Below are positions 21,899-33,823 of a DNA stretch of 64,000 nucleotides, in pieces. The stretch is from Acanthosepion lycidas (taxonomy: Eukaryota > Mollusca > Cephalopoda > Sepiida > Sepiidae). The stretch is taken from positions 110,687,829 through 110,751,828 of the forward strand of contig OZ010587.1 of assembly GCA_963932145.1 (NCBI GenBank). The letters run 5' to 3'. How positions within the stretch are numbered: position 1 is the first letter of the stretch; every line of letters starts with the position of its first letter. Below the pieces are notes generated by a model. The model did not search any database, was not told the origin of the DNA, and saw nothing but the letters and a program-made list of their open reading frames with translations. Both the position numbers and the translations under genes were made by a program.

Positions 21899-23393
21899 CC
21901 AGATAATCAACAAATTTTAATTAAACTGTATTCATTAAAACATTTATTAAATGAATTACAACCATTTTCAAAAAATTTTATCAAGCTGGAATAAAAATAT
22001 TAATTAAAAATTAAGATGTGCAAAAAGAAAAAAAAGTGAGCTCTTACATTTAATATTTAGTGAATCCCCTTTTAAGGCTATGACATCGACCATTCATTTT
22101 CCATAATTTTTTAAAGAAGTCTCTTGCAATAATAAGCATCAATTTTTGACCATTCTTTGTAAAACTCCCACAAATTGTTTGATTACCTGTGTTCCTTGCA
22201 TGTACTGCCTTTTTTAACTTGAACCACAGATTTTCAATCGGGCTTAGATCAGGACTGACCATTACAAGACTTTAGATTTCTTTTGAAAACCATTCTTTTG
22301 TGAATATACTTTGATGCTTAGGGTAATTGGATCAATCCCCCCCACCCCCCAACCTAAACCTAACTTTCAAACCAAGAGCAAGTCACATTCATTCAAAATT
22401 GCTTGATATCTTGCAGAGCCCATTGTGCCATCAATGCATATTATTGTAGCTGTTCATCTGGAGCAAAGCTCATTCAAATCATAATGCTGCTGCCACCACC
22501 ATGCTTAACTGCTGGCACCAAATTCTTCACTTTAAAAACCATATTAGAAGTTTGCCAGATATACTGCCTATCATTCCACCCAAAAAGCTCTAGTCTGGTC
22601 TCATTTGACCATAAAACATTTTGTTAGAATGATTCTAGCCCATTAATATGAGATTTGGTATAGTTGAACTGTGCTTTGTGCTATTTTGTAAGCAGAGGCT
22701 TTTTTTTATGTATTCTGCCATAAAAGCCAGTCATTGTTCAGATTTTTCTCACACTGTAGATATATGCGCATTGATTCCAACATTAGCCAGAGGGCCTTGG
22801 AGAACTACAGAGGTCACAGTAGGATTCACCTGAGCTTGCTGAACTAGATGTCTACTTGCTCTTGCAGTTATTTTTCACAGATGGCTATATCTTGATTGCA
22901 ATGCTGTCATATCAAAGTTCTCCCATTTATAAATAATTTAACATATGATGGAGATGTGCACCCCAAATAATTTTGATAGCTTTTTGTAGCCTTCTCCATC
23001 ATTATAGGCTTCAACTATACGATTTTTTAAAGCTTCAGAAAGTTCATTTCATCTTGACTTTTTTTTTTTTTTTAAATTTAGTCTTACTGCACTCTTTTGT
23101 ATACACAATGAGTTATATTGACTGACTGCAGCATATAAAGCTTACCCCCCCCCAAAAAAAAATGAACACTTGTCATTGATTTATTTTTTTTTAACACATG
23201 CACAGAAAAATTTATTTATATTGACAAGCATGTAAAACAAAAAATGTAAGGGTTCACTTAATTTTGCACATCTTAACTTTTAATTAATATTTTTATTCCA
23301 GTTTGATATCATTTTTTTAAAATTGGTTGTAATTCATTTAATAAAAAGGTCTTTCTTAATGAATATATAGTTTAAGATTTGCTGATTATCTAG
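21899..23393 (-). mobile_element. Tc1/mariner-type DNA transposon with long inverted ends
   Basis: The two ends are reverse complements over more than 100 bp. On the left these are GATAATCAACAAATTTTAAT, TTTATTAAATGAATTACAAC and TGGAATAAAAATATTAATTA, then AAGATGTGCAAAA. The same words recur in reverse at 23262-23393. Long inverted repeats of this size are known from Tc1-like elements of the inverted repeat/direct repeat class. The transposase inside is dead. Confidence 0.85.
22050..23085 (-). pseudogene. Tc1-like transposase (decayed)
   Basis: Minus-strand pieces follow Tc1 order. The paired-like DNA-binding start is ELSEALKNRIVEAYNDGEGY, then KKLSKLFGVHISI (about 23060-22960). RASRHLVQQAQVNPTVTSVV follows, then a catalytic-core portion, FWVEWQVYLANF and IDGTMGSARYQAILNE (about 22440-22390). 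The C-terminal signature is SPDLSPIENLWFKLKKAVHA (about 22255-22195), followed after a frameshift by NLWEFYKEWSKIDAYYCKRL. Such enzymes cut and paste the element at TA dinucleotides. At least six stops or frameshifts exclude function. Confidence 0.85.
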
Positions 23394-23399
23394 AAAAAA

Positions 23400-24000
23400 A
23401 GAGAAATTTTATGTGTCTTATGAGTTGGTAGAACAATGAAACTTAAGTTGCACTTCGAACGTACGTATATGTATATTTATTAATATATGCTTTGTAGCTC
23501 TGTATAACCACATTGAGCAGTTTTGTTTACACCTTAAATTGAGTAAATATTTATTCACTTACCTGTGTATGCACACTAATGCATGTACATATGCTAATAT
23601 CTAGTTATTCCACTTATCTATGTCTCTCATATATATGTATATATTTATTTTTAGGTGTGTACAAACATTCTCGGCACACTTTTGAAAATAGGATTTTGAA
23701 TATAGCTGAAAGCTTTAAGAAACTTTTACACATACTTAATATTTGCAAGATATATATTCATAAAAAAATAACAGATACAGTCAAAATGTTAAGGTAGTAA
23801 TTTATAAAAAAAAAAAAAATTTAAAGACATCTGTCTACAACAGTGCAATTAAAATTAAAAAAAAAAAAAAAAAAAAAAGCAAAAGTAGTCTTAAAACTGT
23901 ATAAAAAGATATGCATTTAACTGTATAATACCCCATACATTTCATTAACAAAAAACAAAATAAATGGTAAAGATTAGGTACCTCAAAAAATTTTCTAAAA
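23400..24000. other. Unassigned AT-rich DNA
   Basis: No gene. An A run lies at 23858-23878. Confidence 0.4.
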
Positions 24001-24004
24001 AAGA

Positions 24005-24296
24005 ACATAGCATAATGAAAAATGCCTGTAAAAGTTTTAACAAAATGTTTGTATTATTATTATTAAACATTTAATACAAATCATCAAACATCAATATTTT
24101 TAAAGGAATTTTGAATTTTTATTTTTTATGTGTATAAACATGCTGATTTTTGTAAGTGTGGGCAACCATACATGACATTATCAGAAAATAAGAGCAATAA
24201 CGATAGTAAATTTAAAACCAACATTTCTAAAATTCAATAAAACAGATTACAGAGAATATTTTCCTAAATTTTTAAGATTACTGATTACTTAAAAAT

Positions 24297-24328
<32 letters not shown>

Positions 24329-24690
24329 GGCACATCATTTTCTTCAATTATGTTTTACAGATAAAGTCTCCGAAGATCAACATTAGATTTGTTAACATGT
24401 CAAAACAGCTACTGTTAGGTTAAAAAATGCATTTTTGCAATATTTAAAACTTTAAGTAAATAATATTTGTTTCAAATCAGATTAATTATACATTAAATCA
24501 GCCAATATTTCTCAAATAAAGTTGGGAATATTTTTTAATAAAGAGAATTATATTGTGATGAAAGACAACTAAAAAAAAAAAAAAAAAAAAAAAAAAAGGG
24601 GGCTCTAATCAGCTATTTTAGCAAAAAAAATAAAATAAAATAAAAAATGTTCAATTTAAATTGGTTTTTGAAATACAGCAAAGTAACAGA
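24005..24690 (+). mobile_element. AT-rich inverted-end element, copy 1 (internally deleted)
   Basis: It starts with CATAATGAAAAATGCCTG and AAAATGTTTGTATTATTATT, matching the end of the copy at 27735. It then jumps to the second half of that copy, sharing ACATTATCAGAAAATAA, TCTAAAATTCAATAAAA and GAATATTTTCCTAAATTTTT. Non-coding. Confidence 0.6.
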
Positions 24691-27600
24691 AGACAATAAT
24701 GAATAGAGTATATAAAAAAAAAAAAAAAAAAAAAATGAAAAAATGTATAGAGAAAAAAAAAAAGAAAATATTTTTATTACTTGATTCACAGACAGGCACA
24801 GGTAACAAAAAACAAAAAAAAAATCACTTGGCCTTAGAAACTGAAATAAATGGTTTTATGTGAGAAACTGTAGAAAGAAATCTTTTATCAGACAAACAAT
24901 AGCCTTTCCAAGGTTTTGGCATTAGATATCAGGACTATTAGTATTAGACTGACTGCTATAATAAAGGGCCTTTGGTTTAATGATTGTGGGGGGGGGTGCT
25001 TAATTTTTTTTTATGGCTTATCAACCCTTTATGAGTTAAAGCCAAAAATATTCCAGGGAGTCTAGGAGGTCATTTACAGCAGCAGCTTGTGTTCTCAAGT
25101 AGTCCTGACCTTTGCATCAAATTCAGATTAACTAGAAATGGTATCCTAAACATTCACTTCCATTCATAACAAACATTACTGCAGCTACTAGCAGCAGTGC
25201 CTTTTACTATTTAAATCAATGATTCCCAACATGGGGCACATGCCCCACCAGTGGAGCATGGTAATATTTTGGTAGGGCATGTGTAGGATGTGCATCCTTC
25301 AGCTTATGATACCAACAGAATAAGGGGGCAATTCGAGAATGAGTTATTAACAGTGTTAATGCATACAATGCATATACGATATGCATACATAAAAATATTT
25401 TGTGTGTATGTATGTATATGTGTAATTGGCATACATGTAAGAATTACATATTGGGGGGGGGGCACCAGAATTTTAGAAATACCAAAGGGGGGCATGGTCC
25501 AAAATCAGTATTCACTGATTTAGATTAATGATATTAAATTATATTTGAAAAAAAAAATTCAGATGCATTTCATTTTTTTTTTTCTTTTGTGGCAGGCAGA
25601 CTTTTCTTGTGCATTCTACATCATAACTTTTTGAAGTAGCATGGGTAAAACTTTCACCATTCCACTCTTTTGAAGTGGGGGGTATTTTTATGTTGGGTTA
25701 TTTTCAATACTGCTTTTTTATGTCCATAACAAAAAGTACCACAAAGATAAAGAGGGTGATAAAAAAGCAATATAGCTTGCTAAAAAAAAAAAAAAAAAAA
25801 AAAAAAAAAGAAAAAAAAAGATAAATAAAAATTGTAGAGGGTCATGATCGGTCACATTTTGAAAGGAAAGAGTGAGAGAAATATAGAGATACAGAAGTTT
25901 ATATTTTGTCCTATAACCAATTCGATTTACAAATGGCATTAAGAGGGGGGAAAAAAAAAAAAAAAAAAAAAAAAAAAAGGTGCATTTGAAAGAGCTGAGG
26001 AGGAATGAATGAATGAATGTCAATATTATGTTTCTTAATATTTTTGACCAATATTTCTTGTATGGGCATTGGAAGTGTGGACGATAAGAATTATAAACAA
26101 CTACATGAAAAATTAGATCTAATTACATTGCTGAATTGAATTAACCTTTTATCAAGATGTTTATAGGCAGAGAAAAAAAAAAGTGATATCTATTCTCTTT
26201 GCTTTTCCTAACTACTTTCTACCTCCTATTGAATTTTGAGGAAGACATTTATGTGGGACTCTAGTAAAATTACTAGCAATGAAGTAAAAATATATGTAAA
26301 ATAATACTTATTTTATGGTGGCATAGTCTAGTTTAAATTCAAATAATTGAATGTTACATACTTTATCGTGTTCCTGGCTCTTGATAAAACAATTGTGTAA
26401 GAATTTTTATTCTAAACATTTAGAAATTACACAAAAACAAAAACTTTTCTAATCCACAGCCAATGTTTAATGCTATGTTTAAAAAGAAAGAAAGAAAAAA
26501 AAAAAAAAACAGAATACAGAATTAATAAAATATTATTTTAAATATTTTTAATTTAATTTTAATGAAAATGAGGGGACAGTGAAAATTTCCTGGTCTATCT
26601 ACTTTTTGATGAGACCCAGAACTTATAATCATCTTCCTTTTTGGGGGTGGGTGGATTTTAGATGATTTATACAAATGAACTACTTGGAATTAAAATTATT
26701 AATTTATCCAAACTTGTTGCAGATCCTTTTATGTAAGTATGGGTATTAAATCATAAAAAAAAAAAAAAAAAAAAAAATGCTTTTTGAATATTTTTAAAAA
26801 GTAAGGAATTTCCACTTAAAATTTAACATGATTTTCATATTGACAGATCAGGGAAGAAGTAAAAAAAAAATAAATTATAAAAAACATTCAGCAAATTGCA
26901 AGTCTGTTTTATTTTTTAATTTAAAATAGAGATTTTTAAAGCATTCTACAAAAAAATTAAATTTGCAACAAAATAAATTTGAGCCCAGAATTTTAAATCA
27001 TTTTATTAAAAAAAGTTTCTTGCTTAAAAGTTTTAGCATTTTAAAGTGGACTTTTGATGTATTTAAAAGTAAAAATTATTTTTAAAATTTAACAATTTTA
27101 ATACAGACAGATTAGCGAATATAAAAGGATTTTCATGATGGATTATGGAAGGGACATAATTATGTTATTTTATATTTGGCAAAAATTAATTATGATTTTG
27201 TATCAGAATAAAAAGCTTTTTCTTTTTGCTTTTGTGTTTTTGGGTGCACACATACAAGTTTTTTTTTGTTTTTTTTTCTCTTCAAAAATGAATAATTCAA
27301 GTTTATAAAATATATTTTCATATCCAATATTTTTTTTTTTAAATTTTCTTTACACTCTGTAATTCGCAAGTTGTGATGACTTAATATTTTTTCAAATAAC
27401 TGAAATAAAACATGAGCAGTCATGTGGCAAGATCTCTTTTTAGAAAAGATAAAAGAATTTTTTGTTGTTTGTTTCTAACAGGAAGTAAAATAGTTAGAAG
27501 AAAATTTTACCTTGTATCAAGTGGAAAATAAAAAAAACTTAGAAAAGAAGGTCTGTATAATTTATTAATTTAATGTAAGTCTGAATAAACTAGGATTTTA

Positions 27601-27734
27601 CAAAGATAATAACATTATTTATGAAATCAAAATTTTTTTTTTTATTTCTTTTTTCATCTTCAAATGAGTTGTGCAACCAAATGAACCTAGCAAATGAAGT
27701 TTAACTTTTAAATAGCTACCTCCAATAAAAAAAA
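24691..27734. other. Unassigned AT-rich DNA with A runs
   Basis: No exon was recognised. A runs lie at 24713-24734, 25780-25809, 25950-25978 and 26754-26777. A SINE tail fragment at 25008-25065 is listed separately. Confidence 0.35.
25008..25065 (-). repeat. Tail fragment of the 5S-tRNA SINE family
   Basis: ATGGCTTATCAACCCTTTAT and GAGTTAAAGCCAAAAATATT match the family tail in reverse (compare 30864 and 38452). Confidence 0.5.
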
Positions 27735-28115
27735 AGAAAAAAAAAAAAGAACATAATGAAAAAAGGCCCCAAACTTGATAAAAAACAGTTTTATTGCCAA
27801 AATGTTTGTGTTATTATTAAGAGGAAAAACCAAAGTATTTTTTTTTTATCAAGTTTTTAATCCTTTCTAGCACTTTTGAATTTTTTTTGTTAAAAATTGT
27901 TTTTCTTACATATTGCAGTCCAAAGATGAGTATAAGAAATTTTAGTGACTTTTTTGGAGTGTAAAAAAAAAAAAAAAAAAAAAAATTCAATTTTTTTTAT
28001 TTTAGAAAAATTGGCAAATATTTGCCAATTTTTCTAAAATAAAAAAATTTCAAAAATAATTTAATTCATTTGTGAATAAGTCCTGAAAATTTAATTAAAA
28101 TCCCACAATTGTTTG

Positions 28116-28148
<33 letters not shown>

Positions 28149-28941
28149 TCTGTTACTTCTTACTTAATTTCTTGAAATTGAGAAATAAAAATTCTACCCA
28201 CTTATTTATATTAACAAAAAGCAGGATTTCTTGGAGAATTTAAATTATCAATTTGTTTTTGTAAAACAGAAACACCATTTACCGAAAATCTGCTCCAAAT
28301 TGTAAAATAAAAAATTCAATAAAAGTACGACATTTAATTAGGAAAGCTTTAAATTGCTTTTATAAATAAAATATTATGGACACTATTGTATTAAAAAGAT
28401 TTTTTTCGATGAATAATGAATTTTACATGAACTTTTTTTTTTTTAATTAGAATAATTTATTAAGTTTTAAATCTTAAAATCTGTATTAATTCTCCACCTT
28501 TTTAGAATATATCGTTATTAAGTAAAAACTATTTTTACTAATTATAAATGGAAATGCTTAGTACCAAACATCAACCACCAATATTTTTAAAATTTAAAAA
28601 AAATTGTTTTTGTATGCATATAAATGTTCAGATTTTTTTTTTTTTTTCTTTTTTTAATATCCAATTATTCATACAGCACATTATCAGAAAATAAAAGTGA
28701 TAACTATAGTAAATTTAAAGCCAAAGTATCTAAAATTCAATAAAAACATTATGGAGAATATTTTCCTAAATTTTTTAAGTTTACTGAGTAAAAAAAAATT
28801 ATATATAAGGCACTCACATTATAGACTTCAATTAATTTTTAACGGATAAAGACATCCCTTCCCTCATACAACAATAGCCCCTTGTCATTAAGCTGTCAAC
28901 AGGTCAAAAGAGCTTCTGCTTAAATATACCACCATCAAGGA

Positions 28942-28979
<38 letters not shown>

Positions 28980-29235
28980 CATTTCTGCAATAATAAATAA
29001 TAGTAAATAATATTCGTTTCAAATCAGATAAATTATACTTTAAATAAGCTAATATTCCTCAAATAAACTTTCAGAGAAGAGTATACCTTATTTTTTGTAA
29101 GATTTTTAATAATTCCAGTCAATTTAAATTAGTTTTAAATTAGCTTTTTTTAAATACAAAGTGTTTTGCTTATTGGAAATATTAAATTAAAATTTATTAG
29201 CTTGAAATTAAAGCTAAAATAAAAGCTTCATTTTT
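27735..29235 (+). mobile_element. AT-rich inverted-end element, copy 2
   Basis: It begins AACATAATGAAAAAAGGCCC, CAAACTTGATAAAA, TGTTATTATTAAGAGG and is collinear with the reverse complement of 44040-45316 over about 1.2-1.5 kb. Shared anchors are TTAATTAGGAAAGCTTT, GACACTATTGT, CATTATCAGAAAATAA, GAATATTTTCCTAAATTT and AAATAAAAGCTTCA. No coding frame was found. It includes a 56-nt perfect palindrome (27992-28047) and long T and A runs. The family is probably a non-autonomous DNA transposon, which is inference. Confidence 0.65.
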
Positions 29236-29556
29236 CAAAATTCATTTAAACCTTTTTTTTTTTGCGGGAGGTACCTATTTTTAAAAATCTGTAGAAATAA
29301 GAGTAAGACGTACATTGTGTAGAAATATCTCTTCAAATGCGTAGAATAATGTTTAGATCAATACACATAGAAATTCTAATCACAGAAACAGAAAAAAAAA
29401 TTAAATCCAATTTTATTTCTAGTATCAATCTACAAAGTAATTCACCAGAATATAATTTGACTTTAGAAATTAACGACAGTATTGAGAATGTCAGCGGTCC
29501 TAAGATAAAATGATCAGACATTGAAACCCAATGAAGTGTTCTTGAATCAGTTACCA
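29236..29556. other. Unassigned AT-rich DNA
   Basis: Nothing recognised. Confidence 0.4.
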
Positions 29557-30150
29557 TTTTTTTTTTTTTTTTTATTAAAGATCCTAGCCAGATTGTCAAC
29601 TAGCCATTTCATCAGGGTTTGAAATTTGATCAGGGGAAAGTGAGGTTTGTGTAAGGTGTTCTTTTGAAAAACAGCCTCCACTCCCATATGAAGGAAGAGT
29701 CCGTTGCAGGTCTTAGGCAGGTCGACATCAAGTTTGGCAGAAAGTGGGTCAGTCCAAATCAACAGAACTGGGTCATTTCTAAAGAGATTTAAACAACAAG
29801 AAAGTGAACGCTCTAAAAAGCAGGCAAAGATTTGCGTCTTTCACATTTAATCTTGTTCCACTCAGCTTTCTAAAGATGACATGGTTGGGTGGAGTGGGGA
29901 GAGGAAAGAAAACACAAATCCAGGTGATAGCTTACAGGTTAAAACACAGGATGCTACAAAACAAGGGTTATGGTTTGATGCCAAAGTTGAATAGGGCTTT
30001 GGAGAAAAGGCAATTCTCAAACCAGAATAAAAATGTTGTCTACTTGCACACAAACCTTAAATTTTTTCAGCTCCACTTAGAAGCGCATCTTGCAAAATGC
30101 TCTAAAAAAACATTTCTATTACAAGCCCAAAATATTATTGATATTTAATA
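29557..30150 (-). mobile_element. Possible A-tailed retroinsertion of unknown origin
   Basis: Read on the minus strand, a GC-balanced 0.6-kb segment ends at a 17-base A tail (T run at 29557-29573). It contains an open frame (29762-29577) reading WTDPLSAKLDVDLPKTCNGL, then FQTLMKWLVDNLARIF. The sharp change in composition and the A tail suggest a retrocopy or a LINE/SINE 3' end. I cannot name the source. Confidence 0.3.
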
Positions 30151-30483
30151 ATCTTAGCTGCATTTGGTACAAGACAATGTGTCTTAGGCACTATTCAGGA
30201 ATCTAACTCACTACAGGGGTAATGGTCTGAGAGCCTCTTATGAATCATTATCCAATAAAGTGTCCATAGTTAAGCTTAGGTTTTTTCACTAGACATTCAA
30301 ATAGTTTTCACAAAAATGAGTATTCATTTGCTAGCTATTGTTTTATGATGTGACCATATTTTGGAACTGAATACAACTGAAGAAAAAAAAATTGTTTAAA
30401 ATTTATTATATTTATAGGAGAAAAGAGAACATTTATAGACAGTGTGGACATGAGAGTGATCGATTCTGTATTTTATGGGTTTA

Positions 30484-30758
30484 CAGTGATATCTAACTGA
30501 AGCACCACTTCCCTTACAATCACCAAAGTTAAGCAATGTCAACCCTGGTCCAGAACCTAGATAGGTGACTATTTGGAAATACCAAGAGTTGTAAGCTTGG
30601 TTATATGGGTGGTATAATGGATAGTGGCTCAAAATTGTTAATTGGAAAGCCAAGTTCTAATTCCAGTTGGGTTCTCCCTCCAGCTATGGGTTAATTAGTA
30701 AATTAACCGACTGCTGTGGGAGAACTTGTATCTTGGAATACTAAATCAGTATATAATA

Positions 30759-30792
<34 letters not shown>

Positions 30793-30860
30793 TATTCTTA
30801 CAGTCTAAAAATATTTCCTGGCTTCCATTAACCCGCAAAGAGTTAAGCTGTAGAAAATTA
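30484..30860 (+). mobile_element. Composite 5S rRNA + tRNA-like SINE, long form
   Basis: The head from 30484 follows 5S order: GCACCACTTCCCTTACAATC, ACCAAAGTTAAGCAATGTC, CCAGAACCTAGATAGGTGAC, GGAAATACCAAGAGTTGTAA. The tRNA-like block (30601-30672) has GGTGGTATAATGGATAGTGG and AAGTTCTAATTCCAGTTGGG. Body and tail follow, with an A run at 30769-30791. It is more complete at its 5' end than the copy at 5421. Its 3' end abuts an oppositely oriented copy. Confidence 0.75.
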
Positions 30861-30861
30861 A

Positions 30862-31140
30862 TGTTTTTTATGGCTTATCAATCCTTTATGGGTAAATTAA
30901 AGTCAAAACATGTTTCGGATTACAAGAAAAATCTTTTTTTAAGTGAATATGCCATTAACAAATTTTTTTTTTTTTTTTTTTAGAATAACAATGATTTTTC
31001 TATTTAAGCCATACCTGGGGTAGTTATACCTTTTCCAAGGGTATTTGTGTGTAAATGACTAAAGAATCTGACTAGAAATCAAATTTGGTTCTCCAATTTG
31101 TCATTCTCAGTTGCTATCCATTACACCAACCAGACTTTCG
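30862..31140 (-). mobile_element. tRNA-like SINE of the same family, 5S head missing
   Basis: On the minus strand: GGTTGGTGTAATGGATAGCA, AACCAAATTTGATTTCTAGT, CAAATACCCTTGGAAAAGGT, then the tail AAAGGATTGATAAGCCATAA. The 5S head is absent; the preceding sequence is instead an imperfect hairpin (31149-31243). It is arranged tail to tail with the copy at 30484-30860. Confidence 0.65.
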
Positions 31141-31148
31141 GGGAAATA

Positions 31149-31243
31149 GGAATCATCACTGCATGGTGACTGTCCATTTCATGCCTTAATGTGATCTTCA
31201 GAGCAAAGCATGGAACTGACCATCACCATGCAGTGTTAATTCC
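31149..31243. repeat. Imperfect hairpin, 35-nt arms
   Basis: The arms 31149-31183 and 31209-31243 are inverted copies built around CACTGCATGGTGA / TCACCATGCAGTG, with several mismatches and a 25-nt spacer. Confidence 0.8.
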
Positions 31244-32846
31244 TAGATCCATACTTTTCCTCTCTCTTTCATATATAAAAAAAAAAGAAATATTTTAATA
31301 AGAACCTGCCTTTTAGTTTTTCCTATTGTACTTATTTCCCCCTCCTCCACCTGATGTGTGTGGGAAAAGATGAAAAGTCACCAAAATCTAGATGTCAGCA
31401 GAGAGAAAAAACACCAGAAATAGCATCGACTGACTTGAGGCAAAATTGAATAAACCATGATTCTCAAATAAATCAACATTGGAAAGAAATTCAGAAGGTC
31501 TTTGGTGATAACTATTTTGGAAAAGGATTGAATTATTTAGATTATAAACTTGACTCTAATCATGTCTGTCAAAATCAATCAGGTCATTTCTGTCTGTGAA
31601 AACCAACATAGCAGATTAGTCTATAAAGGTCATTCTTATTATAAACAGATAATCTTTATAAGATATCTTGGAAATGGTTCCATCTCATCATTTCAGTCTA
31701 CATTTTCTGTCCTTGTCATTTTCTACTTATAAATCATTCAATTAATTATTTCAGGTCTCATTCAATTCTACCAAATACCCTGTTAGTGAATTTTCACTTC
31801 ACACTCTGAACCTGCTCTGGATTCATACGCGTGATGAGCAAAAAAAAATTAAATAAAAAAAATAAAATAAATAAAAAAGGCACATAATAATAATTATAAT
31901 GAGTAATTCCATTTGAAACAAAAGGCAAATGAATCAGCAGAAATGTGCACAGACTAACTTGAAATAAATTCCTTACTGTCTTCATTTATGATTTCAATTA
32001 ATATTGTGTTTTCCAGATAAGTAAACAAAATAAAGAAAATACCCGAGGAACGAAATGCAGAAAAGAGAACAAAATACATTTTTAGTGCAGCACCCCAAGA
32101 CAGTGAAAGCCACAGAATTATTTACTTGGCATTTGGACCATTCTTCACCTTTCCACTGGGTTTCTGTTTTCAAACAGTTAGCTGAAAGGTTTTGAGGAAT
32201 GTCTGGGGATTCCAACTCTCTGGCAGCACCTCCCTCAATGCACTAAAGAGAGAAGGCTGGTGGAATACTGACACCAGCATAACTAATTAGTGTGTGTGTG
32301 TATATATATATCTCATTTATTTTCCATTCAATATTATCACTTGATAAAACACCAGCAGTGTTGAAACAAAATTGAAACTTTCTAATGATCTTATAACATG
32401 TTTATGTTATAAATTTGAATAAATATTATTAGCTGCACTGAGCACTCCTTTAAGAATATTGTTTTTGGTTATTGGAATTTTATTCCATGTACACCAACCC
32501 TATATATATATTACACATGCAGACATACAGATATTGTATAAATTTGAAAGCTCTCCAACACATTAATGATTAATAGAACTGCATCTATAACAACAGCAGA
32601 CTGCAGCAAGGGAGAAAAAAAAAAAAAAAAAAAAGGAGTAACTCCTGTCAAGATTAAATTTTTTTGTTAGGAAAAATTTATCATCAGAATTCTCATAGAC
32701 CCCTCCCCACCCCACTACTTTAATGGAAACAAGAAAAAAAAAATTAAGGTTTTTCACTAGGTCATCCATTTTTATATTTTCAACACTCCAAAGAGGGACA
32801 TGTGATCCAAATATTGAAATAGATTCAGGCCTTTTATGACTGCAAC

Positions 32847-32884
<38 letters not shown>
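31244..32884. other. Unassigned AT-rich DNA
   Basis: No exon was recognised. A runs lie at 32612-32633 and 32853-32883. Small open frames show no domain. Confidence 0.4.
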
Positions 32885-32885
<1 letters not shown>

Positions 32886-33652
32886 GACTTCAATTGCTAT
32901 TTATTCCCTAATAGGAATAAATACTTGACAAAGACAGTAGATAAAATAAGTAAAGGTTTATTGTAAAAAACCAGTACAATAAGAATAAAAGTAACAGTTA
33001 TGCACAAGGTCATTGCAAGTTAATCCAGTAGTGAGTGCTATTATTGGAAGGTTGGTAGTTCTCGCATAAGTCTGAGTCGTACTCAACAGATCCCAGCTAA
33101 AGTATCTAGCAACTGCCCCATGCAGTCACATGTGGCACAAGGCCGATTTAATGTGGGGGTTCCAGAGCCTGTATGCCCGGCTAAAAAATCCCCATAGACC
33201 CCACACAAACGGGATTTGGTCGGTTTACCTCCCTGAATGAGAATGCCTTTCGGCATAGCCTCATCCAGGTTCCCCTCTGCCTGAAGGCAGATAGTTTGAC
33301 AATCACAGCTAAAAAGATTTCAGCTGGAAATATTTACCAACCTCCCCACAAAGTAAGATGTGGCACTAGGCTGAGTTTTAAAGTGGGGGATCTGAGCCCA
33401 TAGGCTTGGCCAAAAATTCCCATATAAAACGGGGTCAGATAGCTGTTTCCCCAAGACGAGACTGCCCTTTAACATTGCCTGGAGGTAGAGAGTTTGACTT
33501 GTACAGCTGGAAAAGATTCCAGCTGGACTCTGATCCAACTCCGGAAACCAGATTTCAGTTGGACTGTTGACTTACAGATACTTCTAGGCAGTTACTACCT
33601 ATAGTCTAGTCACTCATGTGGGTGACAGGTTATTCCATTATATCATTTGTCA
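32885..33652 (-). mobile_element. Candidate solo LTR with internal duplication
   Basis: The segment is bounded by TGAC...GTCA inverted ends. On the minus strand it starts TGACAAATGATATAATGG and ends GCAATTGAAGTCA. Near its minus-strand 3' side are two AATAAA signals (about 32898 and 32958). A unit beginning TGTGGCAC is repeated at about 33131 and 33360 (period 200-230 bp; the end word AGATT-CAGCTGG is also duplicated). GC content is well above the flanks. No 5-bp target duplication is evident, and no internal retroelement region adjoins it, so the LTR call is an inference. Confidence 0.4.
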
Positions 33653-33780
33653 AATTGTGAGGTTAGTGAAGAAATAATTTAGAAAAATAAGTCGGACCCA
33701 CTTATACACATAAAATACAACAGGTTCATAAATAAAAAAAAGCTTTTAGTTCACATAGATAAAAAAAAACAAAAAAAAAA

Positions 33781-33823
<43 letters not shown>

